Part shown: piece after piece, positions 8,622-16,837 of the stretch
How the letters are laid out: each line of letters starts with the position of its first letter
Numbering within the stretch: position 1 is the first letter of the stretch
Notes under the pieces: model-generated
The model's database searches: none
What the model saw: the letters and a program-made list of their open reading frames with translations, nothing else
Told to the model about the DNA's origin: nothing
Assembly (NCBI GenBank): GCA_025757985.1
Contig: CP107210.1
Location: forward strand, 2,108,001 to 2,172,000
DNA length: 64,000 nt
DNA from: Oscillospiraceae bacterium
GTDB lineage: Bacteria > Bacillota > Clostridia > Oscillospirales > Ruminococcaceae
Direction of reading: 5' to 3'
Translations under genes and position numbers: made by a program

Positions 8622-8862
8622 AGGGCAATACCGCATAATTCTAAGTGCCGATACGGCGAGCGAGGCGCGACAGCTGCTAAGCCAAAAGCGCAGATAATAC
8701 TTTGTGTATTATCGAGCATTTTGGCAACGCAGATGCCGTGCCGCACACCGAGCCGCAGCGAGGCGCTTCGGAGCGCAACCGCCGCTTGCGGCGGCTCTTG
8801 GCGCGGAGATCCGCCGGAGCGGTGCTTAAGCCGTAAGGCGGGAATTATGCGGTGTTGCCCTA
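8621..8862. repeat. R2 MITE-like element with terminal inverted repeats
   Basis: About 242 bp with ends TAGGGCAATACCGCATAATT and AATTATGCGGTGTTGCCCTA, inverted and nearly perfect, flanked by TA. It contains further hairpins (CCGCCGCTTGCGGCGG). A shorter copy with the same ends and the same GCCAAAAGCGCAGATAATAC core lies at 21780-21955. No open reading frame of its own. The structure fits a non-autonomous transposable element. Confidence 0.8.
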
Positions 8863-8898
8863 AGCATATATCGTCAAAATCTGCAAGGAGGCGCCCCC

Positions 8899-9417
8899 AT
8901 GGGCCTGATCACCACCATCCAGAACAAAACCGAACAAGTCCGTGCGAAGGAGCGCATCCGTCCGCTGCTGGAAAGCCGCATGATGCGGGACATCCTGCTT
9001 GAGATCGGCCAGCGCGGCACCGAAAAGCTGGACCCCCAGAGCGTACCGCTTGAGCAGCGCCCTTTAGCCACCAAGCGCGCCGCCGAATGCGGCACCGCCG
9101 GCCTGCAGCAGAGCGTCATCCGCGAGGTGCTGCTTGACGAGACCGGCATCATCCTCTACGCCGGCACCGGCGAGGTTCGCTTTCTCTACGGCGACTATAA
9201 CTACGAAAACATCGAGGACACCGACTGTCTGCCCGCCGTGGCGCAGTATCTTGTCCAGCATCTGCTCGGCTACTACAACATTACCCGGACCTTCTACTCG
9301 GTCCCCCGGCACAACGGCCGCACCGTGACGGAAAAGACCCGGCAGGTCTTTGTCCGCCGCCATCATGAGGACACCCCCTTCGACCCTCAGCCCACCCGCA
9401 AGCAAAAGCTGTTTTGA
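8899..9417 (+). CDS. Conserved-type hypothetical protein
   Basis: 172 residues, soluble and charged, not recognised. A strong ribosome binding site AAGGAGG (8885-8891) precedes the ATG by 7 nt, and a terminator follows, which supports a real single-gene unit. The middle ILYAGTGEVRFLYGDYNYEN and the tail TEKTRQVFVRRHHEDTP are distinctive but suggest no function. It lies convergent to spoIIE. Confidence 0.7.
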   Translation: MGLITTIQNKTEQVRAKERIRPLLESRMMRDILLEIGQRGTEKLDPQSVPLEQRPLATKRAAECGTAGLQQSVIREVLLDETGIILYAGTGEVRFLYGDYNYENIEDTDCLPAVAQYLVQHLLGYYNITRTFYSVPRHNGRTVTEKTRQVFVRRHHEDTPFDPQPTRKQKLF

Positions 9418-9423
9418 TCCCGC

Positions 9424-9463
9424 GCCCCTGCGCTGCGTTTTCCGCGGTGCAGGGGCTTTTTTG
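9424..9463 (+). terminator. Intrinsic terminator
   Basis: Stem GCCCCTGC/GCAGGGGC followed by a T-run (9457-9462). It ends the gene at 8899 and lies at the 3' junction with the convergent spoIIE. Confidence 0.85.
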
Positions 9464-11734
9464 TCACCGGCGGCTGAGCGCCAGCACCGCCACCGTGATG
9501 TCGTCCCGCTTTTCCCCGGCGCGGCGGGCGGCGGCATCGGCCACCGTCTCGGCGGCCTGCTTCGGGGTATGGCCCAGCCGCGCGCAGAGCTGCAGCTGCT
9601 GCATCAGCCAGTCGCTGCCGTCCGCAAGGGCACCGTCACTGACCAGCACCACCCAATCCCCGGCGTCCAGCGCAAAGGTCGAGGACCGCCCCACCAGACT
9701 GTCCAGCACCCCCATCGGCAGGCTGGCGCCGTCCAGCATCCGGGGCACACCGCCCCGTACCAGAAAGCTCGGTGCCGCCCCCGCCTTAAACAGCCCGGCC
9801 CGCCCGGTGTAGAGATCCACCGTCAGCAGATCGAGCGTGGCCCCGGCCTCCTGCTCGGCTCCCTTCAGCCCAAGGGCCACATTTACAAGGCGGGCGGCGC
9901 TCTCGGCCGCAAAGCCGGCCCGCAGCAGCTGGGCTGTCAGCTTGGCGGCCATCTGGCCGTCCACCGCTGCCGCCCGTCCGGTGCCCATGCCGTCGCACAG
10001 CAGCATCTGGGCGCGGCCGCTCGTATCACAGAACTGATCCAGCGCATCGCCGCTGACGCTCTGCCCCGCCGCCGCGTGGGCCGCCGCACCGAACTGCGCC
10101 GCAAACAGCGGCCGCTCGCCGAAGGTCAGCATCGTGACGGTGCGGCAGTGGGTGATCTCTGGCAGATCCATATCCCGGCGGCAGAGGCGGCTCATCTCCT
10201 CCGTCAGCCCCGCGATCTCCTCCCGGGTAAAATGGGTGCGGCAGATCGTAACGCTGGCAGTCAGCCGCCCGGCCAGGTCGGCGGTCACGCTGCACTCCAG
10301 CGCCTCAAGGCCCAGCCCTGCAAACAGCTGGGCGACCCGGCTCTCCCGCCGGGGGTCGGGCAGACCCGCCTGCCCCAGCTTACCGGCCAGCTGGGCCAGC
10401 GCCCCGGCCAGTGCGCTGTACTGCTCCGTCAGGGCGGTGCGCAGCATCTGCGCCCGGGCGCGGTTTTGGCGGCGGCTGCGCCACAGCCGGTAGCCGTGGT
10501 TGGCCGCCGTGCAGAGGTCCGCCGGGTGGATGCAGACCGAAAGCTGCCCCGGCAGATCCTGCACCTCCACCCGGCCGCGGCTCTCCAGCACCGGCTTCAG
10601 GTGGTACAGCCCGTCCATCGCCGTGGCATACCCGCGCACCCAGCACCGGCTGCGGCGGGTGCAGTTCTGGCAGGTCGTGCGCGCCACCTGCTCGACCACA
10701 AAGTCAAAGCACTCTCCCTTCGGCGGCATCTGCCGCTGGCAGACGGCATTCACCGTGTCAGCAATGTCGCTCAGGGCATCCGCCACGCCGGACAGCTTGC
10801 GCGCCGCACCGCTCAGCCCCTGCGCCTGCACGGGCGGGGCCGGCGGGGGAAAGACCCTGCGCAGCGCCCCGGAGGGCAGCGCCATCGCCGCCGCCATACC
10901 CACCCCGGCGCTGACGGCCAGCGGCACGGCATGCACCGCATCGGGGGCTGCCAGCGCGCCCACCGTACAGCCCACCGCAAAGACCCCGGCGCAGCGCCAG
11001 CGCTCCCCGGGGCAGAGGCAGGCCGCCGCCAGACTGCCCAGCGCGACCGCCAGCGCCGCAAAGGCAAGCGCCGGGCCGGATGCCGTGATGGCCGCCGCCA
11101 GCGCGATGCTCAGCACCGCCGTCTGTTCCAGCGTTCCGGCCATGGCCGCGCACAGCCCTGCCCCGGCGGCCAGCGCCAGGCCCGGAGCCAAGGGCCCGGC
11201 GGCACAGCGCTGCAGGCAGGCCGTGGCCACCGCCAGCCACAGGCAGACGCCCCGCGGCTCCCGCGCCGGAAAATGCGCAAACGCCCAGCCGAACCCCGCC
11301 GCCAGCAGGGCGGTACACCCCACCGTGACGGTCTGGGAAAAATTTTGGATGCCCCCCACCAGCAGCAGCTGTATGACCTGCGCTGCCGTCAGCGTCAGGC
11401 AGCCGGCCAGCACACCGGCTTTTGTGCTGCCATCGACAAGCCGCCGCACCGTGGCGGCCGCCACCGCCGCCACCCCCAGCTTGATCCCCAGCAGCGCCGG
11501 CTGAAACGCCAACCCTGCCGCCAGCGTGCCGAGCGCCGCCGCCACACAGTAGGCGGGCGGGCAGCCGATGACGAGCGCCAGCCCGAACGGTGCCGCACCG
11601 CCATAGACCTGCCCGGCCCCCAGTGCCGCACCGCCGAGCAGCGCCGCCCCCTGCCACAGCAGCGCCGCGCTGCGCGCGCCGGGCAGCAGCTTTTCCGTGT
11701 TGATAGGTAGATGCTCTCTGCTTGATACAGTCAT
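9464..11734 (-). CDS. spoIIE: Stage II sporulation protein E (PP2C phosphatase)
   Basis: A 756-residue protein with the SpoIIE layout: about 300 residues of clustered membrane segments, a central regulatory region with a Cys cluster (CQNCTRRSRCW) and a C-terminal PP2C-type phosphatase. The last has LLCDGMGTGRAA, SLPMGVLDS, VLVSDGAL and KRDDITVAVL, which supply the metal-binding Asp residues. SpoIIE dephosphorylates SpoIIAA at the polar septum and so activates sigma-F. GGAGGG stands 7 nt before the ATG. The gene is single and separates the two polysaccharide runs. Its presence suggests that the organism or its ancestor could sporulate. Confidence 0.93.
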   Translation of the reverse strand: MTVSSREHLPINTEKLLPGARSAALLWQGAALLGGAALGAGQVYGGAAPFGLALVIGCPPAYCVAAALGTLAAGLAFQPALLGIKLGVAAVAAATVRRLVDGSTKAGVLAGCLTLTAAQVIQLLLVGGIQNFSQTVTVGCTALLAAGFGWAFAHFPAREPRGVCLWLAVATACLQRCAAGPLAPGLALAAGAGLCAAMAGTLEQTAVLSIALAAAITASGPALAFAALAVALGSLAAACLCPGERWRCAGVFAVGCTVGALAAPDAVHAVPLAVSAGVGMAAAMALPSGALRRVFPPPAPPVQAQGLSGAARKLSGVADALSDIADTVNAVCQRQMPPKGECFDFVVEQVARTTCQNCTRRSRCWVRGYATAMDGLYHLKPVLESRGRVEVQDLPGQLSVCIHPADLCTAANHGYRLWRSRRQNRARAQMLRTALTEQYSALAGALAQLAGKLGQAGLPDPRRESRVAQLFAGLGLEALECSVTADLAGRLTASVTICRTHFTREEIAGLTEEMSRLCRRDMDLPEITHCRTVTMLTFGERPLFAAQFGAAAHAAAGQSVSGDALDQFCDTSGRAQMLLCDGMGTGRAAAVDGQMAAKLTAQLLRAGFAAESAARLVNVALGLKGAEQEAGATLDLLTVDLYTGRAGLFKAGAAPSFLVRGGVPRMLDGASLPMGVLDSLVGRSSTFALDAGDWVVLVSDGALADGSDWLMQQLQLCARLGHTPKQAAETVADAAARRAGEKRDDITVAVLALSRR

Positions 11735-11871
11735 ACAGTCACCCTCCGCAATGTACCGGCAGCCCGTGCGGGCCGCCTACAGTGTATGTCCGGACAGCCA
11801 TGACTATACCACGCCCGCCCGCCGCTTTTTGCCGCAGAGCGTGGAAACCCGAAAACAACATATAAACAAAC

Positions 11872-11910
11872 AAAAAAGAGCACCGCCGCCCAAAAAAGGG
11901 CGCGATGCTC
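11872..11910 (-). terminator. Intrinsic terminator of the GT26 fusion gene
   Basis: On the minus strand a stem GAGCATCGCGCCC...GGGCGGCGGTGCTC is followed by six T residues, 13 nt after the stop of the gene at 11924. Confidence 0.85.
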
Positions 11911-11923
11911 TTACAAAGCTGCC

Positions 11924-13444
11924 TTACTGTCTCCAGGTCCACCACAAATATTTGGTGTTCGTCACAAAATACCGCTTGAACAGCCGCTTCGGGTCCTGCA
12001 TAAGGCGGTAGAGCCATTCCAGATTGTGCCGCTGCATCCACATCGGCGCACGGCGGATGTTGCCCGCCTCGTAGTCGAACGCCGCACCGACACCGACCAT
12101 CAGCGCCTGCACGCGGTCCTCATGCACAGCCATCCAGCGCTCCTGCTTGGGCGCGCCAAGGCCCACCCAGACAAAATCCGGCTTTGCCTCATTGATCCTG
12201 CGCACGACCTCCTCGTCCTCCTCGGGGCTCAGCGGGCGGAACGGCGGCGAGTACATCCCGGCGATCACGGCGCCGGGGTAGTTTTCCTCAACCTTTTTGC
12301 GCAGAATGTCCAGCGTTTCCTGCGTGGAGCCGTAAAAATAGTGGCGGTAGTGCTTTGTGGCGCTCTGCCGGAGCAGCTCTTTCATCAGATCGGGGCCGGT
12401 CACGCGGGCGGCATTGGTGTAGCCCTGCTGGCGGCTGTACTTCGACAGCGGGCCGCCGTCGGGCAGCGCCATGACCGCGCCGTTCTGCACAGCCTGATAG
12501 TCCGGGTCCTCATGGGCCGTCACCGTTGTGTGGACATTTGCCACGCAGATGTATTTCCCGCGCCAATCCTCAAGCTTTTCCTCGATCAGGCGCAGCGTCT
12601 TGTCCATGTCGGTGACCACAATGTTCACGCCCATAATGTCGCAGGTGTCCATCAGATGCAGGTTGGTGTAGCGCATGCTGCCCACGCTGTCCAGCTCGCT
12701 GCGCGCGGTCATAAAATCGTTGTAGACCGGCACCGCCGCGACCCGCAGGTGGTAGCTGTCCGCCAGCAGCATGATGCGGCGGATCTCGGCGGCATCCTGC
12801 ACATCCTGCACCAGTACCAGCGTTTCGATGCGGTTGTCCCGCACGACCCGGTACAGGTCCTGCACGGTGCCGCGGTAATCGGGCAGGGCCTTGCAGGGGG
12901 CGGGGGCCAGATAGCCGCTGTACCGCAGCGACACCGGGCTTTTCCCGCGGAAAGTCTCGGCGTAGAACCGCTGCGCCAGCTCCCCGCTGCCGATCAGCAG
13001 CGTGCGGGAGGCAATGTCGTTCCTGCGCACATAGGCATCGGCGGCCTTGTCAAAGGCAAACCGCTTGCCCACAATGACCACGATGGACAAAAGATAATAG
13101 TACACCAGCAGCAGGCGGGAGAGCTGATTGACCCGGAAGGTGTAGAACACGGTAGCCATCAGCGCCAGACCGGCGAGGTTTGTAAGCCCGACAAGAAAAA
13201 GCTGCTTGCCCCAGTTCTTGACATGCAGCGTGCGATAAGTTCCCTCGACCGCATAGCAGGCCACATTGGCAAGGGCATACAGCCCCGCCACCGGCAGGAA
13301 GGTCCAGACATCCCACATGCCGAACTGGCTGCCGATGGGGCTGAACGCGCGCAGCACACCAGCCAGAATGAACACAGTGACGAGCAGTATAAATTCAGTT
13401 GCCGCGTTCAAGAAGCACAGCAGCGGTACTTTATGATAATGCAT
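11924..13444 (-). CDS. Fusion of PglD/WbaP-like N-terminal region with WecG/TagA/CpsF GT26 domain
   Basis: 506 residues. The first ~140 hold four membrane segments and the next ~120 a Rossmann-like region beginning LLIGSGELAQRF, as in the N-terminal half of polyprenyl-phosphate sugar-1-phosphate transferases. Where the catalytic sugar transferase domain would follow, there is a GT26 domain instead: IMGVNIVVTDMDKTL, VGLGAPKQERWM, MVGVGAAFDYEAG. GT26 enzymes (WecG, TagA) add the second sugar to undecaprenyl-PP-GlcNAc. The fusion would anchor that step at the membrane. The ATG at 13444 has GGAGG (13451-13455) 6 nt away; an upstream in-frame start is less likely. Confidence 0.85.
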   Translation of the reverse strand: MHYHKVPLLCFLNAATEFILLVTVFILAGVLRAFSPIGSQFGMWDVWTFLPVAGLYALANVACYAVEGTYRTLHVKNWGKQLFLVGLTNLAGLALMATVFYTFRVNQLSRLLLVYYYLLSIVVIVGKRFAFDKAADAYVRRNDIASRTLLIGSGELAQRFYAETFRGKSPVSLRYSGYLAPAPCKALPDYRGTVQDLYRVVRDNRIETLVLVQDVQDAAEIRRIMLLADSYHLRVAAVPVYNDFMTARSELDSVGSMRYTNLHLMDTCDIMGVNIVVTDMDKTLRLIEEKLEDWRGKYICVANVHTTVTAHEDPDYQAVQNGAVMALPDGGPLSKYSRQQGYTNAARVTGPDLMKELLRQSATKHYRHYFYGSTQETLDILRKKVEENYPGAVIAGMYSPPFRPLSPEEDEEVVRRINEAKPDFVWVGLGAPKQERWMAVHEDRVQALMVGVGAAFDYEAGNIRRAPMWMQRHNLEWLYRLMQDPKRLFKRYFVTNTKYLWWTWRQ

Positions 13445-13646
13445 GACGGACCTCCGTATGGCCGAATAGTTACGATTATTGTACCATATACAAGCATGAT
13501 TTTCAATACGCAGCATAAAGCAGCCTCCTTTCGGGCTGTTTCAGCATAACACTTCTGCTTTTTTTCTAAAATCAGTCAATGAAATCTCGTGTGGTGGGCC
13601 GCTTTTCGTTAGTTTATCCAAAATTCGTATTTTTTCGTATCTGCTC

Positions 13647-13675
13647 TGGAAATTTGCAATCCTTTGTGCTATACT
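13647..13675 (+). promoter_or_regulatory. Predicted promoter of the surface protein/sortase/capsule regulator run
   Basis: TATACT at 13670-13675 with a weak TGGAAA 17 bp upstream, in the AT-rich gap (13445-13774) between the divergent GT26 fusion and the surface protein gene. It would give a leader of about 95 nt. The rest of the gap shows no gene. Confidence 0.45.
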
Positions 13676-13774
13676 TTTAGTACCGTTACAGTCGGGATGG
13701 TCTATCTCCGTTCCGCCGCGCGGTATATGCGGTTTATGCCGTATATATTTTTCGAGGAAAGGAGGAAACTACCA

Positions 13775-14356
13775 ATGAACAACTTCAAGAAGTTCGTCGC
13801 CGTTCTGCTGGGCGTTGTGATGGCTTGCGTTTTCGCGACCTCCGCTTTTGCTGCTGATGTTCAGAACACCGCCAAGGCTAAGGCCACGATCCAGGGTTTC
13901 CTGGCTCAGAAGGGTGTCACCACCCTGAGCCGCACGGTTGACAGCCTGACTCCCAGCCAGCTGGCCACCATCCGCGACAACCAGTCCGCTCTGGTCAATG
14001 CTGTCAACAACACTGCTTCTTCCGTTGCTGGCACCGCTGATGCCAACTCTGCTATCACTTATGTGAACGAGGGCATCAAGACCGTCAATGGTCTGCTGCC
14101 TGCCGGCGTCAGTGTTGAGCCTGTCTTTGACATCTCTGATGCTTCCAAGCTGAAGGTCAGTGTCAAGGTTACTGCTAACGGCATCACCGAGACCGCTTCT
14201 GCTGAGAAGGGCCTGTCTGCCAGTGCCAACCCCCTGACTGCTACTTCTGCAGTCATCAAGGCTACCGGTGACAACTCTGCCGTTGTGTTCGCCGTTGCAG
14301 CTCTGGCTGTTGCCGGCGTCCTCGGCATGGCCGTCCGCAAGGAGCGTGCGCTGTAA
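13775..14356 (+). CDS. Secreted surface protein with C-terminal anchor, probable sortase substrate
   Basis: 193 residues: signal peptide FKKFVAVLLGVVMACVFATS ending near SAFA-AD, an Ala/Thr/Val-rich middle, then KATGDNS, a hydrophobic helix and the basic tail RKERAL. This is the layout of a cell-wall sorting signal, although canonical LPxTG is absent and ATGD replaces it. AAAGGAGG at 13758-13765 supports ATG 13775. The codons are less GC-rich than those of neighbouring genes, as expected for high expression. The next gene is a sortase. A terminator between the two probably makes this the most abundant transcript. Function beyond surface display is unknown. Confidence 0.8.
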   Translation: MNNFKKFVAVLLGVVMACVFATSAFAADVQNTAKAKATIQGFLAQKGVTTLSRTVDSLTPSQLATIRDNQSALVNAVNNTASSVAGTADANSAITYVNEGIKTVNGLLPAGVSVEPVFDISDASKLKVSVKVTANGITETASAEKGLSASANPLTATSAVIKATGDNSAVVFAVAALAVAGVLGMAVRKERAL

Positions 14357-14368
14357 GACAGTTGCACA

Positions 14369-14419
14369 CACTGATGACTTATCATCAGTGACGGGCAGAA
14401 CTTCGGCTCTGCCCGTTTT
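14369..14419 (+). terminator. Double hairpin between surface protein and sortase genes
   Basis: CACTGATGA/TCATCAGTG (14369-14390) is followed by CGGGCAGA/TCTGCCCG with TTTT (14392-14419). It probably allows partial readthrough into the sortase and capsule-regulator genes. Confidence 0.75.
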
Positions 14420-14534
14420 CGTTGTTTACACGGCACTGTCAACTTTGTGTTGACTGGCCGTTTTTATACATAGAGAGTCGAGCTTATCGAAGCCGTTTGG
14501 GATTTCATTGCATCAGAAGGGAAATTATTTTATT

Positions 14535-15245
14535 ATGCAGTCGAACAAAAAGCATTCTTTTGTGCGGCGCAGTCCGCTGGCCTATGTGGTTGTGCCGTTG
14601 GTTTTCACGGCAATCAGTGCCGTAATTTTTTTCACCACAACTAAAATCCTGCTTGCCCCCTATCAAGCCCTTATCAGTTGGGTCCTCACGACCACGGAGG
14701 TTGCGCAGCCGCAGGATCTTCTGGCAAATGCAGCCACCGTCATCAATGGCGGCGCTGCGGAGGAGGCATCCTCCCAGCCCGATTCCATCCCCCTGAGTTC
14801 TGTCACCTACCCGACTGTGGGTGACCGCTATGCCACGATCACCGTCTCCGGCACCAATGTGGACGCCCCGGTCTTTTACGGTGACACAAACAAGATCCTA
14901 AATCAGGGCGTGGGCACCTACGCAGACAATGGCGGCGCCGGCATTCCCGGCGAGGGCAAGACCATCCTGCTGGCGGGCCACAACAACACCTTCTTCAATG
15001 ACCTGCAGCACGCCGAGGTCGGCGCGACCGTCACAATCACGACCCACTACGGCGTCTACACCTACGAGGTCACCGAGATGAAGGTCATGGATTATCAGGA
15101 CGAGACCTCCTATGACTTCTCCCGCACCGATGAAAACCTGATCCTGTACACCTGCTATCCCTTTGATGCGCTCGGCTTTACCCCGAACCGCTATTTCGTC
15201 TATGCCAAATATGTATCCGGCCCCGTGCTGGACAAGAACAGCTAA
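14535..15245 (+). CDS. Class D-like sortase
   Basis: 236 residues: an N-terminal membrane helix (about residues 15-45), a linker and a sortase domain. Catalytic residues are visible: His in LLAGHNNTFF, Cys in LILYTCYPFDALGF and Arg in TPNRYFVYAKY. The YPFDALG segment after the Cys is characteristic of class D. It cleaves a sorting motif in secreted proteins and links them to the wall. The protein just upstream is the obvious candidate substrate. ATG 14535 is preferred to a TTG 27 nt earlier. Confidence 0.9.
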   Translation: MQSNKKHSFVRRSPLAYVVVPLVFTAISAVIFFTTTKILLAPYQALISWVLTTTEVAQPQDLLANAATVINGGAAEEASSQPDSIPLSSVTYPTVGDRYATITVSGTNVDAPVFYGDTNKILNQGVGTYADNGGAGIPGEGKTILLAGHNNTFFNDLQHAEVGATVTITTHYGVYTYEVTEMKVMDYQDETSYDFSRTDENLILYTCYPFDALGFTPNRYFVYAKYVSGPVLDKNS

Positions 15246-15258
15246 GGGGGTGTTGAAT

Positions 15259-16128
15259 ATGCATAAGAATGTCTCCGCACGCCCCCGTTCCAAGGGCAAT
15301 ACCGTTTGGGCCTTGATCATGTCCTGGCTGTCCAGCCTTCTGCTGACGCTGCTTGCTTTTTTTCTGGTGCTGCTGACCACCATTTGCAGCCCCACTTTTA
15401 TGAAGCAGCAGGTCGCACGCAGTGGATTCAGCGAGACTGCGTACACCTACCTGTATGACAACTTCGTCAGCTACGGTGCCTCCTCCGGCTTTTCTGCCGA
15501 TGTAATGACCTCTGCCATCTCGCGCGACCAGATCACTGCGGACATGGACAGCGCCGTCACACGGCTGTATGACGGCGACACAGCGCTTGACAGCCGCGAC
15601 AGCATCCAGACCGCCACCTATGACGCTCTGCTTGCCAACCTGAATGCCCGCGGCGTTGATGTCACTTCCGATGTGGAGTCTGCCGTTGCGATCGTTGCCG
15701 ATGCCTGCCGCCTTGACTATGCCAACTATGTTGCCATTCCGCTGGCCAGCCAGCTGTACACCATCATTGAGAAGTTTGACCGCATTGTGCCCATCAGCGT
15801 TGCCGCCATGGCCCTTGTCTGCGCCGCCAGCATTTTCCTGATGCTGCGTCTGGCGGCTTCTCCCCGCTTCGCCGTGCGCTGTCTGACCTTTGCCTTCACC
15901 GCATCGGCCGTTCTGTGCAGCATCGGGGCCACCGCGCTTGTGCCTGCCATGCACCTGAACAATCTGAACCTCAACCCCGCCTCGGTCAAGCAGCTGATCA
16001 TCACCTATGTCCAGAATCTTTTCGGCCGTTTCGGCCTGTTCGCTCTGGTTTACGGTGCCCTTGCCGTGATCCTGCTGGCGCTGACCTTCACCGCCGGAAG
16101 CCGCACCAAACGCCGTCAAAACACTTAA
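15259..16128 (+). CDS. Membrane protein of unknown function linked to sortase
   Basis: 289 residues with one N-terminal membrane helix, a ~130-residue extracytoplasmic domain (SGFSETAYTYLYDNFVSYGA onward) and three C-terminal helices ending in RTKRRQNT. Not a family I can name. It lies between sortase and the Wzz-like gene with short gaps. It might assist surface-protein anchoring or glycan assembly; this is inference from position. ATG 15259 follows AAGGGGG. Confidence 0.7.
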   Translation: MHKNVSARPRSKGNTVWALIMSWLSSLLLTLLAFFLVLLTTICSPTFMKQQVARSGFSETAYTYLYDNFVSYGASSGFSADVMTSAISRDQITADMDSAVTRLYDGDTALDSRDSIQTATYDALLANLNARGVDVTSDVESAVAIVADACRLDYANYVAIPLASQLYTIIEKFDRIVPISVAAMALVCAASIFLMLRLAASPRFAVRCLTFAFTASAVLCSIGATALVPAMHLNNLNLNPASVKQLIITYVQNLFGRFGLFALVYGALAVILLALTFTAGSRTKRRQNT

Positions 16129-16141
16129 TCGGAGGATACGC

Positions 16142-16837
16142 ATGGAAAACGAAGAATACGAAACCATTGACCTTTTAGAGGTCCTGAATGCCGTCCGCCA
16201 GCACCTGCTGGCCGTCATTCTCACAACCCTGATCTTGGCCTGCGCCGGCTTTGGTGTTTCCAAGTTCCTGATGACCCCCAAATATCAGGCGTCCGCGCTT
16301 ATGATCGTCAACACCCGGCAGGACACCACCAGCAATGTCACCAGCGACCAGATCAACTCCGCCACCAAGCTGGTCTCCACCTACAGCATCATCATCAAGA
16401 GTGATACCGTGCTGCAGCAGGTCATCAACAATCTGGGCCTGAATCTGACCTACTCCGAGCTGGCTGAGCGCGTAACCGTCAGCGCCGTGGACGACACTCA
16501 GGTCATGAAGGTCACCGTCCTGAGTGACAACCCCGAGTGGGCGCGTCAGGTCTGTGAGCAGATCACCGTGGTTTCCCCCGATGTCATTCTGGAATCTGTC
16601 GAGGCCGGCTCGGTCAAGGTCATTTCCAGCGCCTCGATCAACCCCGATCCCGTCTCCCCCAACACGATGCGCAATACCGCCATGGGCGGCGTGGCCGGTC
16701 TGGTCATCAGCCTCGGCATCATCTTCCTCACCGTCCTGCTGGACAACAAGATCAACACCGAGGAGGATGTCACAAAGTATCTGGATCTCACCGTTGTCGG
16801 TGTCATCCCTGAATATGAGGGAGGCAAAAAGAAATGA
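16142..16837 (+). CDS. Wzz/CapA-like polysaccharide chain-length and kinase modulator
   Basis: 231 residues with two membrane helices (about 27-47 and 178-200) around an extracytoplasmic loop. EEYETIDLLEVLNAVRQH is the family's typical N-terminus. Gram-positive members (CpsC/CapA/YveK) lack the kinase and activate a separate BY-kinase, which is encoded next with a 4-nt overlap. It would set chain length and link kinase state to export. Confidence 0.88.
   Translation: MENEEYETIDLLEVLNAVRQHLLAVILTTLILACAGFGVSKFLMTPKYQASALMIVNTRQDTTSNVTSDQINSATKLVSTYSIIIKSDTVLQQVINNLGLNLTYSELAERVTVSAVDDTQVMKVTVLSDNPEWARQVCEQITVVSPDVILESVEAGSVKVISSASINPDPVSPNTMRNTAMGGVAGLVISLGIIFLTVLLDNKINTEEDVTKYLDLTVVGVIPEYEGGKKK

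Noticed and set aside
9350..11710. A 786-codon plus-strand open frame opposite spoIIE
   Set aside because: It is the antisense of a clear spoIIE gene in GC-rich DNA; its translation is Gln/Arg/His-rich low complexity with no domain, and it has no ribosome binding site.
12026..13549. A 507-codon plus-strand open frame opposite the GT26 fusion
   Set aside because: Antisense shadow with no recognisable domain; the minus-strand gene has motifs, ribosome binding site and terminator.
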